From Bacillaceae bacterium (lineage in GTDB: Bacteria; Bacillota; Bacilli; JACDOE01), in the NCBI GenBank assembly GCA_017656255.1, contig JACDOE010000002.1:68033-132032 (forward strand): a stretch of DNA of 64,000 bases. Reading direction: 5' to 3'. Below the pieces are notes generated by a model that saw only the letters and a list, made by a program, of their open reading frames with translations, made no database searches and was not told the origin of the DNA. This document shows, piece by piece, positions 42,104 through 50,104 of the stretch (the first letter of the stretch is position 1; each line of letters begins with the position of its first letter). The position numbers and the translations under genes were made by a program.

Positions 42104-42736
42104 GGCTTTGATTGTTCCATAGGGGGTCTGTTTCCGGTAGGCATACAGCAGTTCCATATAACCATTGACCGTTTCGGGATTGAGGGACAGGTATTCTCCG
42201 GAAACGGGCGGAAGCCGGTCGGCATCTTCCTGTTTATAAATATTCTGGCCGGGTTCCACCAGCCTACCTTCGGGTATGGTCACTCCGCCGGTGATGTTGG
42301 CCCCGTGCAGAATGACACAATTCGGCTTGATGATGGCGTCAAAAACGGAAACATTCTGGCCGATGAAGGTGTTTTTGCCGATGCGGCAGGGACCGTGAAT
42401 GGATGAACCATGCAGGATGCTGACATCGCCGTCAATGTGGACGGACCATTTGTATGCGCCGACTTTGACGTACTGTTCAGGCTGGCCGTGGACCAGGCAC
42501 TGGTCGTGTATGCTGGTGCGGGGACCGATGAAAAAGGGACTGCCGTAGTCCGCACGGATCACATTATTAAACCCGATAAAAACAGGGCCTTTCAGGGTGA
42601 CGTCCCCGATCAGCACATTATTGGGACCGATAAAATGGTCGCCGTAAATTTTGGGATATGAAGCATAGTGAACATGGGTCGTGACCGGGTTGTATCCGAT
42701 TAACGTTTTGTTATCAGCAAACATTTTTGCACGCAT
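42092..42736 (-). CDS. Left-handed beta-helix protein, gamma-carbonic-anhydrase-like
   Basis: 214 residues. Hexapeptide repeats (about 40-160: FIGPNNVLIGDV, VFIGFNNVI, FIGPRTSIHD, IGKNTFIGQNVSVFD, VILHGANITGGVTIP) make a left-handed beta-helix that trimerises. His at SIHDQCLVHG, SVHID and SILHGSSIHG correspond to gamma-class carbonic anhydrase zinc ligands, although such proteins are often inactive or act otherwise. The C-terminal 50 residues form helices. AAGGAG 8 nt before ATG. Single gene with the terminator overlapping its stop. Confidence 0.85.
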   Translation of the reverse strand: MRAKMFADNKTLIGYNPVTTHVHYASYPKIYGDHFIGPNNVLIGDVTLKGPVFIGFNNVIRADYGSPFFIGPRTSIHDQCLVHGQPEQYVKVGAYKWSVHIDGDVSILHGSSIHGPCRIGKNTFIGQNVSVFDAIIKPNCVILHGANITGGVTIPEGRLVEPGQNIYKQEDADRLPPVSGEYLSLNPETVNGYMELLYAYRKQTPYGTIKAKKR

Positions 42737-42883
42737 GTTTCTCTCTCCTTTTCGCTTTATTCCGCAGGTGCCCTGAGATATGTATATGACGAACAGGAAA
42801 AGGAGTGCCGGTGAAGGGTTGAACCTTTTTTTGGCGAATACATATAAAATAAGGTTTGAAGATAACCCGATCGGGGGGAGAAC

Positions 42884-43456
42884 ATGTTCACGTTAAAAAA
42901 TGTGGTGTTTGTCGGACTCCGGTTGCTGTCTGTCTACTTCATAATCAATACCGTGAGTGCGATGATCGGCCCGGCCGGGCTGATACTGGCCGATGCGCTG
43001 GGGGATATCAATTATCTGAATATCGATCACGTTCAACTATGGATACAACTTCTGCCGTTCGTCCTTCAATTCATGATCGGGGTCGTGGTGTGGATCAAGG
43101 CGGAGGTACTGACGCGGCTGTTTTTACCCCGGGGTGGTGAAGAAAACCGGGTGGAAGTGGACAGATCGCCCCGTGACCTGCAGACCATCATGTTTGCCGG
43201 TGTCGGATTGTTGGTTCTGGCCCAGGCCATTCCGGAAACGGTTCGTCAATTCCCCGGTCTTTATTATTTGAACCAGTTGGACGGACGTGCTGATACGCAA
43301 ATGGTTCTGGAAGTGACGGTCCAGATGATAGCTGCCACGCTCAAACTTGTGCTGGGAATTATCTTTTTATTGGGAGCCAAGGGTCTCTCCGGATTATTAC
43401 ATAAGATCCGGAATGCTGGCTTGAAAGGAAATGGTCAGGATACGGGAGGAAGGTAG
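42884..43456 (+). CDS. Membrane protein, unknown function
   Basis: 190 residues with about four hydrophobic segments (VVFVGLRLLSVYFIINTV; LWIQLLPFVLQFMIGVVVWI; TIMFAGVGLLVLAQAI; TLKLVLGIIFLLGAKGL) and a basic C-terminal tail. No family recognised. GGGGGGAGAAC before ATG. Only 4 bp separate it from the next gene, so the two are one transcription unit. Confidence 0.68.
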   Translation: MFTLKNVVFVGLRLLSVYFIINTVSAMIGPAGLILADALGDINYLNIDHVQLWIQLLPFVLQFMIGVVVWIKAEVLTRLFLPRGGEENRVEVDRSPRDLQTIMFAGVGLLVLAQAIPETVRQFPGLYYLNQLDGRADTQMVLEVTVQMIAATLKLVLGIIFLLGAKGLSGLLHKIRNAGLKGNGQDTGGR

Positions 43457-43460
43457 GCTC

Positions 43461-43922
43461 ATGATCTGGATGAATGTTGACCGTCCGATGAAAACCTGTA
43501 CGATTCATGCCGATCCGGTCTGCCCCTACGTTCGCAAAAAAAGGGAAACAGACTATAAAGGGGTGGAGCGGTTGAAGCGTGACGGGGGCTGGCTTTCCTT
43601 TGACAGCCTGTTGGAAGCGCGGGAATACCATCTGTCCCAGTTTGATGATTATTCGTTGAAGCAACACTGTGGTGCGGCGGAACGTGAAAAAACGGCCCCT
43701 GTCCAAGGTTCGACGGTGGCGAAGGTATCAGGTTCTGACAACCCGTCCATCAACAGTGTGACCGATCACTATCAGAAAATCGTCGGTCTGCCCGGGAAGA
43801 AGGTTCCCCTGACCACCATGCCGCGATGGCTCCGGATTTTTTATTATGTCGTCGTCGGTGTGCTAGGGGTGGGAGGTGTGATTGGGCTTGTTTATGTCAT
43901 CACGTCACAGGGGACCGGGTAG
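43461..43922 (+). CDS. Unknown protein with N-terminal Cys/His segment and C-terminal anchor
   Basis: Start at 43461 (MIWMNVDRPMKTCTIH) behind GGAGGAAGG. 153 residues: an N-terminal 65-residue module with CTIHADPVCPY, a conserved-looking RDGGWLSFDSLLEA stretch and a C near residue 67, which could bind a metal, a variable linker, and one C-terminal membrane helix (about 130-150, VVVGVLGVGGVIGLVYVIT). A tail-anchored arrangement, with the Cys/His module in the cytoplasm. Paired with the membrane protein upstream. I know the module only as an uncharacterised domain. Confidence 0.65.
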   Translation: MIWMNVDRPMKTCTIHADPVCPYVRKKRETDYKGVERLKRDGGWLSFDSLLEAREYHLSQFDDYSLKQHCGAAEREKTAPVQGSTVAKVSGSDNPSINSVTDHYQKIVGLPGKKVPLTTMPRWLRIFYYVVVGVLGVGGVIGLVYVITSQGTG

Positions 43923-43937
43923 TCGCAGAAAATAATA

Positions 43938-44414
43938 CTACTCCAGGTCCCGAATGAGGTCATAAAGTTCACGGCTTTTGGTCAACCCCAGATATTGATC
44001 TGTCTGCAGGAAATAGACCGGTTGCGGTGAGTCGAATAATTGTCCGTTGATCCGGTACTGGTAACGGCCGGGCTCTCCATGGGGTATCGCCTCAATATTC
44101 ATATCTTCGGCCACACCATTCGGGAGGTGAATCAACTCCACGACACCCGGGTCCGTTTTGATCCAGACTGCGGGATACACGTTGCCATCCTGAAAGAATG
44201 TCTCCAACACAGACCGGTTGACCTCCAGCACATTCACATTCCGTTCCGCAAGTGTGTCTACAAATGGTCTGGCAAATTCATATTCGTCCGGAAGCTCCAG
44301 GATCGAAACAGGTAGCTTTCGATTTTCTTCGGGTGCATTTGACCAGTTGGAACAACCGGATAACATGACGGCAGCCAATAAGATTCCCGACAGTATCATA
44401 CGGACTTTACGCAT
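43938..44414 (-). CDS. Lipoprotein of unknown function
   Basis: Start at the second ATG (44414), 6 nt after GGAGG. 158 residues: signal peptide with lipobox VMLSGC (Cys21), then an alpha/beta domain that ends YLGLTKSRELYDLIRDLE. No family recognised. Convergent with the previous gene (15 bp gap). Confidence 0.7.
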   Translation of the reverse strand: MRKVRMILSGILLAAVMLSGCSNWSNAPEENRKLPVSILELPDEYEFARPFVDTLAERNVNVLEVNRSVLETFFQDGNVYPAVWIKTDPGVVELIHLPNGVAEDMNIEAIPHGEPGRYQYRINGQLFDSPQPVYFLQTDQYLGLTKSRELYDLIRDLE

Positions 44415-44536
44415 AACCATCCTCCTTTATTGGTAGTTCAACTCGATACCCCTGGCATCTTATCAAGAGTCTTAAAATTAGCGTCCTTTCGCCTTTACCG
44501 CAAAAAGGGATCAAAAGTTTTTTTACTAATCAGTGG

Positions 44537-44610
44537 TGAATACTTCGCATCATATTTTAAACGTCCGTTTAGCGAAGAATTTTCGCTGTTATGACGAAGT
44601 ACCGATTCAC
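44537..44610 (+). repeat. Dispersed AT-rich intergenic repeat, copy C (short)
   Basis: Core TGAATACTTCGCATCATATT (44537-44561) matches copies at 34138 (direct) and 5518-5542 (inverted), followed by TAGCGAAGAATTTTCGC in place of TAGCGGAAA. The 290 bp between the lipoprotein and macro-domain genes hold no gene. Confidence 0.6.
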
Positions 44611-44705
44611 CAATTTCAACCGGGTGAACAGAAACGCCAATTTCCATTTCTATTTTAACATGTTCTTCCAGTTCATTTAAATTAAAAAGAGGGAGGGAAT
44701 AAACG

Positions 44706-45173
44706 ATGGCCTTAATTGAGGTGAAAGGCGACCTGCTGGAATCGGACTGTGACGTGATCGCCCACCAGTGCAACTGTTTTAAAACGATGGGAGCCGGTAT
44801 CGCCCGGCAGATTAAAAAGCGTTACCCGGAGGCGTACAAAGCCGACACGGAACTGCCGCTTTCCGCGGAAGAGCGACTGGGGAAAATCTCCGTGGCCCAT
44901 CACCCGGGGGAAAACCGCTACATCGTGAATCTTTACGGGCAGTATAACTACAGCGGTCCCGGTCCGCTGACGGACTATCCCAAACTGGAATCGTCCCTGC
45001 AGGAGATGTTCCGTTATTTTCAGAACCAGCCGGATTTTGACCGATTAAAATTCGGGGTCCCTTACATGATCGGATGTGGACTGGCGGGAGGGGACTGGAA
45101 CATTGTGTCCGAAATGCTGGAGCGGGTGTCGAAGCAGTTTGGGAAAGACATTTATGCTTACAGATTAAATTAG
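44706..45173 (+). CDS. Macro-domain protein (ADP-ribose binding)
   Basis: 155 residues, a single macro domain: VIAHQCNCFKTMGAGIARQI binds the adenosine ribose and distal ribose, and GVPYMIGCGLAGGDWN forms the phosphate loop. Macro domains bind or hydrolyse ADP-ribose derivatives, removing ADP-ribose from proteins or nucleic acids; this type resembles the Poa1p/ALC1 subgroup. GGAGGG about 9 nt before ATG. No ADP-ribosyl transferase toxin next to it, so a link with a toxin-antitoxin pair is not supported. Confidence 0.88.
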   Translation: MALIEVKGDLLESDCDVIAHQCNCFKTMGAGIARQIKKRYPEAYKADTELPLSAEERLGKISVAHHPGENRYIVNLYGQYNYSGPGPLTDYPKLESSLQEMFRYFQNQPDFDRLKFGVPYMIGCGLAGGDWNIVSEMLERVSKQFGKDIYAYRLN

Positions 45174-45215
45174 TGGATAGCCGGTGTAAAAGGTTTAAAG
45201 GCCTATATACAATAG

Positions 45216-45419
45216 GTCAATCCGTATGCCGGCACCCACCCCTATTTAAAACAACAGACACTTTCCATTGTCGATCCATGGGTGAAATATGGGTTAAAAG
45301 AAGCGAAAGTGACTTCGGTGAAGCACGCCATAAGAGAAGTGGCGGCTATCAGTTATTTGATCGGCAGAGGATATGATCCTGTAACTGCAAGGAGGATCGT
45401 GGAATCCTGGGAATCTTGA
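45216..45419 (+). pseudogene. Remnant of a small gene, no usable start
   Basis: A 67-codon open frame (VNPYAGTHPYLKQQTLSI..., ending TARRIVESWES) looks protein-like: even codon use, amphipathic helices, no rare runs. It is preceded at once by TAG (45213-45215) in frame and has no ATG or GTG with a ribosome site near its 5' end, so it is probably the tail of a decayed gene. The 420 bp between the macro gene and the propeller gene otherwise hold one terminator. Confidence 0.4.
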
Positions 45420-45440
45420 GAAGAAGGAATTTCGATTTTG

Positions 45441-45470
45441 CCCGGATTGATCCGGGTTTTTCTTTTTAAG
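45441..45470 (+). terminator. Intrinsic terminator
   Basis: CCCGGA / TCCGGG stem, TTGA loop, then TTTTTCTTTTT. Lies 22 bp past the remnant frame. Confidence 0.75.
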
Positions 45471-45595
45471 TGGTTCAGTCAGGTGAATAGCCTGTGATGA
45501 AGAAAGCCCGGCGGACTGGCATACCCCGTTCCTTCCTGAATACATATGGGTAGAGAAAAAGAACGGATTTTTTTCATAAAAAGGGAGGAAAGCGG

Positions 45596-47413
45596 ATGCA
45601 TAGACATCTTCCAGAGGGGATGCTGCACAAGCAGTTCCGGTGGGAATGGGTAAACAATCAGCTTTACAATCAACTACGGCAATTGAATCCGTTTCCGCAA
45701 CTGAAAAAATGGGTAGCAGAACTGATCCGTCGTCAAGAATTGCAATTGTCCTTGTTACAGGGAATAGCCGCCTATTACGGTAAACAGATTGTGTCACAAC
45801 CACTGGCAGCGGAGTTGAACCGGGGATTGCGGGAAACTGTAGAGGAGCTTTACGATCGGGAATACCAGTTGCTACAGGAGTATCTGAGTTATGCTTATTA
45901 TTTTGTCCCAGTCTCAATCCAGTCAAGACTGGGGATTCCCCTGTTGATTGAAAGTCAGATGGAGCAGGTGAATCAACTGACGCAACTTCAACAGACATTG
46001 CGGATGATTCAGGGAGCCGGGGAAGCACAGGATGGGGAGGGGCATCACCGGCAACAACAAAACGGTGTTGGGGCACCTCACCACGACCAGGGTGCAGCCC
46101 CACCCGACAAACAACCGAAATTCATGCTGGAAAAAGGGTACCGCTTGATCAAAGTGGCGTCCGGCCTGACGTATCCCACGGATGTCACCTTTGACGATCA
46201 AGGGAACATTTACATTGCAGAAGCCGGTTTTGCATACGGGGGACCGCCCGGAGAGGGACGTATCCTCAAACTGGAAGCGGATGGTTCCCTGACGGAAGTG
46301 GCCGGTGGTTTTCAGGGACCGGTCACCAGCATCACCTGGCACCGCGGTTACTTTTATGTGGCCGAAGGATCCCGGGGTAAAAAAAGTTACGGCGGATGTG
46401 GACAGGTAACCCGGGTATCCATGGACGGTAGGCGCCACGTTCTGGTATCCGGACTGAGAACTTGCGGCGACCATTTTACGGGCGAAGTAATATTTGGTCC
46501 GGATGGGTATCTGTATTTTTCTGCTGGAACGGCAACCAATTCCGGTGTGGTCGGACCTGATAACGCACCGTGGCTTAAATATCACCCCCATTTTCACGAT
46601 GTGCCGGCACGGACGCTGGTGTTGCGAGGTTCTCCATTCATCAGTGCCAACCCGTTGACGGAAGGAGAAGATGTGGTGGTCACCGGCGCCTACCATCCTT
46701 TCGGAAAGCCGGCATCTGAAGGTGAAGAAATGAAAGGACAGCGGATGGCCAACGGGGTTATTTACCGCTGCAAGCCGGACGGAACCCGGTTACAGGTTTA
46801 TGCTGACGGGTTCCGCAATACCTTTGGGCTGGGTTTTTCCCCTTTTGACCAGAGACTTTATGTGACGGACAATGGGGCGGATCCCAGGGGAAGCCGCCCC
46901 ATCCAGCACGATTGGGACTCCTTTCGTGAAGTGGAACGCGGCAGCTGGCATGGCTGGCCGGACTTCTTCAGCGGACTGCCGGCGACTCTCCCTCATTTTC
47001 AGACGGAAGAAGGGCCGAAGCCCGGATTTTTGTTAAAAAAACACCCGCCTCTGGCGGCACAGCCGTTACTGCGTTTTAAACACCACAGTTCGTCCAACAA
47101 ATTCGACTTTTCAACGCATCCGGGATTCGGTCACGTTGGGCAGGTTTTTGTGGCGCAGACGGGGGACATGAACTGGGGACATCATGAGCAAGAAAATTTC
47201 GGATTTAAAGTGGTGCGCTGTCATCTTTATACCGGACAAATCCGCGACTTTCTGGTGAACCCCAATGGTGAAGCAACGACGAAGGGACCGATCCGGCCGG
47301 TGGAAGCAACGTTCAGTCCGGATGGGCGTGAATTGTATGTGGTGGATTTCGGCCGTTTGATGCGTGAACCGAGAAGAAAAACTGGGGCTCTGTGGAAAAT
47401 TGTCAGGGGATGA
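45596..47413 (+). CDS. Fusion of helical N-terminal domain with PQQ-dehydrogenase-like beta-propeller
   Basis: 605 residues, GGGAGG 8 nt before ATG. No signal peptide. About 1-130 is all helical and Gln/Leu-rich (WEWVNNQLYNQLRQLNPFPQ); about 135-170 is a His/Gln/Pro-rich linker; from 175 on a six-bladed propeller of the soluble glucose/sorbosone dehydrogenase fold: LTYPTDVTFDDQGNIYIAEA, GPVTSITWHRGYFYVAEG, GFRNTFGLGFSPFDQRLYVT, VEATFSPDGRELYVVDFGR. The family acts outside the cell or in the periplasm and can use PQQ, but PQQ use is not evident here. The head domain is unusual; Bacillales coat-associated heads are a possibility. Single gene. Confidence 0.78.
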   Translation: MHRHLPEGMLHKQFRWEWVNNQLYNQLRQLNPFPQLKKWVAELIRRQELQLSLLQGIAAYYGKQIVSQPLAAELNRGLRETVEELYDREYQLLQEYLSYAYYFVPVSIQSRLGIPLLIESQMEQVNQLTQLQQTLRMIQGAGEAQDGEGHHRQQQNGVGAPHHDQGAAPPDKQPKFMLEKGYRLIKVASGLTYPTDVTFDDQGNIYIAEAGFAYGGPPGEGRILKLEADGSLTEVAGGFQGPVTSITWHRGYFYVAEGSRGKKSYGGCGQVTRVSMDGRRHVLVSGLRTCGDHFTGEVIFGPDGYLYFSAGTATNSGVVGPDNAPWLKYHPHFHDVPARTLVLRGSPFISANPLTEGEDVVVTGAYHPFGKPASEGEEMKGQRMANGVIYRCKPDGTRLQVYADGFRNTFGLGFSPFDQRLYVTDNGADPRGSRPIQHDWDSFREVERGSWHGWPDFFSGLPATLPHFQTEEGPKPGFLLKKHPPLAAQPLLRFKHHSSSNKFDFSTHPGFGHVGQVFVAQTGDMNWGHHEQENFGFKVVRCHLYTGQIRDFLVNPNGEATTKGPIRPVEATFSPDGRELYVVDFGRLMREPRRKTGALWKIVRG

Positions 47414-47437
47414 GACATCATGTTCCTTCCCCCTATT

Positions 47438-47473
47438 CTGTTACATCCATACTCACGGGTATGTTTGTAACAG
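47438..47473. repeat. Dispersed palindrome, copy 3
   Basis: CTGTTACATCCATAC - TCACGG - GTATGTTTGTAACAG: 15 bp arms with one mismatched pair; matches the reverse complement of copy 2 closely. 24 bp past the propeller stop, partly followed by CTTTTT. Confidence 0.75.
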
Positions 47474-47585
47474 CTTTTTAACAGATTGTCATTTTTCTTT
47501 TTATGACAACCGGGCAAAATATATTATAATAGGCGTTGGACAAGTAGAATTCATATAACGATCATAATAATGGGAGCGATTCGAC

Positions 47586-48128
47586 ATGAATGAGCAACAA
47601 TCTGCCCGGACCCGTAATTACACGCCGATCGTCGTAACACTTACGATCGTGATTAACGCACTGGTGGCGATTCTATTCTTTATGCCTGAATATGAGGGGC
47701 TCAGTCATATAGATCTGACGTTTCTTCCGATGATGAATGCCATTTTTAACAGTTTTACCTTTGTGTTTCTGGTGATGGCGTTATATGCGATCCGGAAAAA
47801 GGATATTAAACTGCACCGCAATTTCATCTTTGCCGCGATGACGACCACGACCCTGTTTTTACTGTCATATGTGACCTATCACTTTTTAACAGAGTCCACG
47901 CCGTATGGGGGAGAAGGGTTCTTAAGATATGTCTACTTCTTTATCCTGATTACGCATATCTTGCTGGCGATTGTGATTGTACCGATGGTGCTTACCTCTT
48001 TTTTCCGGGGAATGGGGATGCAGGTGGAGAAACATCGTAAAATTGCTCGCTGGACGATGCCGCTCTGGCTGTATGTAAGTTTGACGGGCGTTCTGGTGTA
48101 TCTCATGATCTCGCCGTATTATGGTTGA
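47586..48128 (+). CDS. ctaM: DUF420 membrane protein (YozB/CtaM-like)
   Basis: 180 residues with about five membrane helices: NYTPIVVTLTIVINALVAIL, PMMNAIFNSFTFVFLVMALY, KLHRNFIFAAMTTTTLFLLS, YVTYHFLTES and RYVYFFILITHILLAIVI. Conserved His in LHRNF, TYHF and THILLA and KHRKIARWTMPLWLYVSLTGV are the DUF420 features; staphylococcal CtaM is needed for heme A-type oxidase maturation. No cytochrome oxidase genes here. GGGAGCG before ATG. The gene has its own terminator. Confidence 0.8.
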   Translation: MNEQQSARTRNYTPIVVTLTIVINALVAILFFMPEYEGLSHIDLTFLPMMNAIFNSFTFVFLVMALYAIRKKDIKLHRNFIFAAMTTTTLFLLSYVTYHFLTESTPYGGEGFLRYVYFFILITHILLAIVIVPMVLTSFFRGMGMQVEKHRKIARWTMPLWLYVSLTGVLVYLMISPYYG

Positions 48129-48247
48129 TGGGTGTTTATAGAAAAAGGAGTCTGTCTTTCGGTAATTCGTTCAGAGGCAAAATTCCAAAATCACAAGGGA
48201 AATAGCAGCTAAAAGCATACTTTTAGACAACTCAATCACATAGAAAA

Positions 48248-48280
48248 ACGCAGAGGTTTAAGAACCCTCTGCGTTTTTTT
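48248..48280 (+). terminator. Intrinsic terminator after the DUF420 gene
   Basis: AACGCAGAGG / CCTCTGCGTT stem with an 11 nt loop and seven T. Confidence 0.8.
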
Positions 48281-48332
48281 GTATTTTAATGACTTGTTGT
48301 TCAACTAACGCCTCCTTTTAGCACAAGAACAA

Positions 48333-48527
48333 TTATAGTTTTGATCCACACCAGGGACAAAAATAAATTTCTATACTTGAAGAACCCCCATCATGTATTA
48401 TCAATCCGTAGTCATTACCTTTTTCATCATAAATAACTATATTATCCGGACAGTCAAAGGGATTTTCATGTATATCACACTTAAAATTTGCATGATAATT
48501 CATATCCTCACAACAATGTTTTTTCAT
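48333..48527 (-). CDS. Small zinc-ribbon protein (DUF6980-like)
   Basis: 64 residues with Cys pairs CCEDM (5-6), KCDIHENPFDCPDN and terminal FCPWCGSKL, a pattern seen in small conserved Bacilli proteins of unknown function with a zinc ribbon. AGGAG 11 nt before ATG. AT-rich, as is the next gene on the same strand. Confidence 0.75.
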   Translation of the reverse strand: MKKHCCEDMNYHANFKCDIHENPFDCPDNIVIYDEKGNDYGLIIHDGGSSSIEIYFCPWCGSKL

Positions 48528-48570
48528 AACTTCATTTTCTCCTTTTCAGTTAAGCACCTGTTAGTTAAAG

Positions 48571-48987
48571 TTATTCTTCTCTTTTAACAATAAATCTTGG
48601 TGGTGAACCAATCTCTTGCTCTGCTTCGAAATAAGCAAGTTTGCCTTCAATACATGAAACAATAGACGGCATTCCATAACCCACCACCTCTTTTAATGCT
48701 TCATCTAATGGCAGTTGCTTTCCGTCAACGGCCTTATTCCTCGAAATAACATAACACTCATTTGGAGCACCTTCTCTTTTAAGAAAAGAAGCTATCTTTT
48801 GATAATCGGAATTCAGAGATTTTAATTCAATCATATAATCTGAATTAAGTGTATTTTTATAATCGTGGCAAAGTCTATTTAACGCTTCTACCCTTTTCTT
48901 AGCTGATAATAATTCAAATATAACTCGATCTATTATTCTTTTAAGAAAAAATTTATTCACAATTTCAATTTCTTTTTCTTTATCCAT
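48571..48987 (-). CDS. Unknown cytoplasmic protein
   Basis: Start at 48987 (MDKEKEIEIVNKFF) 5 nt after GGAGG; a GTG one codon upstream is less likely. 138 residues: helical N-terminal half with many Lys/Leu, then a short alpha/beta half (ECYVISRNKAVDGKQLPLDE, VSCIEGKLAYFEAEQE). Resembles small accessory or toxin-neutralising proteins only in size; no family recognised. AT-rich pair with the zinc-ribbon gene 43 bp downstream. Confidence 0.6.
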   Translation of the reverse strand: MDKEKEIEIVNKFFLKRIIDRVIFELLSAKKRVEALNRLCHDYKNTLNSDYMIELKSLNSDYQKIASFLKREGAPNECYVISRNKAVDGKQLPLDEALKEVVGYGMPSIVSCIEGKLAYFEAEQEIGSPPRFIVKREE

Positions 48988-49221
48988 CACTACCTCCGTA
49001 CAATACTTCTTTTCACTATCATAACTCCTGGTTGAGTTATCCTCACCCGTTAGTTTAAGTAAATTCTTTCACAAACTCTACATATTGTAGTTTAACATAA
49101 ACTTTCATTTGCCCCAGATAATCTAAAAATGATTAAACAATTAACATGTTTTAACAATGGTTTTTGTACATGTTTTCAAAGAAACAAGCGAATTTATGCT
49201 AATTGGCTTTATTTTAATACC

Positions 49222-49262
49222 CCAGAACCGAACTACTGGTCTTCTGGCAGGCTCTTTTTTTA
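49222..49262 (+). terminator. Terminator-like hairpin in the 360 bp gap before the DUF1361 gene
   Basis: CCAGAACC / GGTCTTCTGG imperfect stem and CTTTTTTT tail with no gene directly upstream on this strand. The gap (48988-49352) otherwise shows AT-rich sequence and no credible ORF; the hairpin could be a leader attenuator or the end of an unannotated small RNA. Confidence 0.45.
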
Positions 49263-49352
49263 TGTAAAAAGGGAATTTTCGACATGTGTAGAAGTTATCT
49301 ATGTCTTCTTATTTCGAAAACTGGGCAAAATTGTTATAAAGTGGAAGGTGGA

Positions 49353-50072
49353 ATGACATTGCGCTTTTCTGCCGAAAATCGGTCCGGGTATAAACATGTG
49401 ATTCTGTTTTTGCTTCTGTTATCCATGGTTTGTGGATTGATGGTGATGTTAAGGAACGGGAACGCCGACAACCGGAATTATTTGTTTCTGGCCTGGAATC
49501 TGTTCCTGGCCTGGATTCCGCTGTTGCTTGCGCTGGGAATTGACCGGATGCTGTCGAAACGTTACACCGATCATCGGACGGGAAAAATCATGGCACTCGG
49601 GGTTGCCTGGTTGCTATTTTATCCCAATGCTCCCTATATGATCACGGATTTCATTCACTTCAACTATATGAATTTTATTCATTTCGGGGATGTATGGACG
49701 ATTAACGACGACATCTGGGTGTGGTATGATTTTGTTATGTTTGCGCTTTTTGTCTGGAGTGGATTTTTGCTCGGATTCGTATCACTTTTTATTATTCACC
49801 GGTTGATTGACCATGAATGGAGTAACATACTGGCCTGGATGTTTGTCGGGCTGGTTTGTGTTCTTAGTGGATTTGCCATCTATCTGGGGCGCTTTATCCG
49901 CTGGAATAGCTGGGACGTGCTGGTTCATCCGGTTGAACTAGTTCGGAGCCTCTCTGCAAACTTCAATGCGGAATCCGTGTTGTTTTCACTTATGTTCGGT
50001 CTGTTTTTGATTCTGGTATATGGAGCCCTGTACCAGCTGACGCTTTTGCACCGGAACCGCTATCCGGTTTAA
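49353..50072 (+). CDS. DUF1361 membrane protein
   Basis: 239 residues with about six membrane helices. The signature WLLFYPNAPYMITDFIHF (about 84-101) is diagnostic of DUF1361, and WYDFVMFALFVWSGFLLGF and YLGRFIRWNSWD follow. Function unknown. Start at 49353 behind GGAAGGTGG; a TTG two codons on is possible. 32 bp before the MscS gene and probably cotranscribed. Confidence 0.85.
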   Translation: MTLRFSAENRSGYKHVILFLLLLSMVCGLMVMLRNGNADNRNYLFLAWNLFLAWIPLLLALGIDRMLSKRYTDHRTGKIMALGVAWLLFYPNAPYMITDFIHFNYMNFIHFGDVWTINDDIWVWYDFVMFALFVWSGFLLGFVSLFIIHRLIDHEWSNILAWMFVGLVCVLSGFAIYLGRFIRWNSWDVLVHPVELVRSLSANFNAESVLFSLMFGLFLILVYGALYQLTLLHRNRYPV

Positions 50073-50104
50073 CCGGAAGGTTGACGCTATGAAGGAGGAT
50101 CATG

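Noticed and set aside
44706-45173. Macro-domain gene as the antitoxin of a DarT-type system
   Set aside because: No DarT-like ADP-ribosyltransferase gene adjacent on either side.
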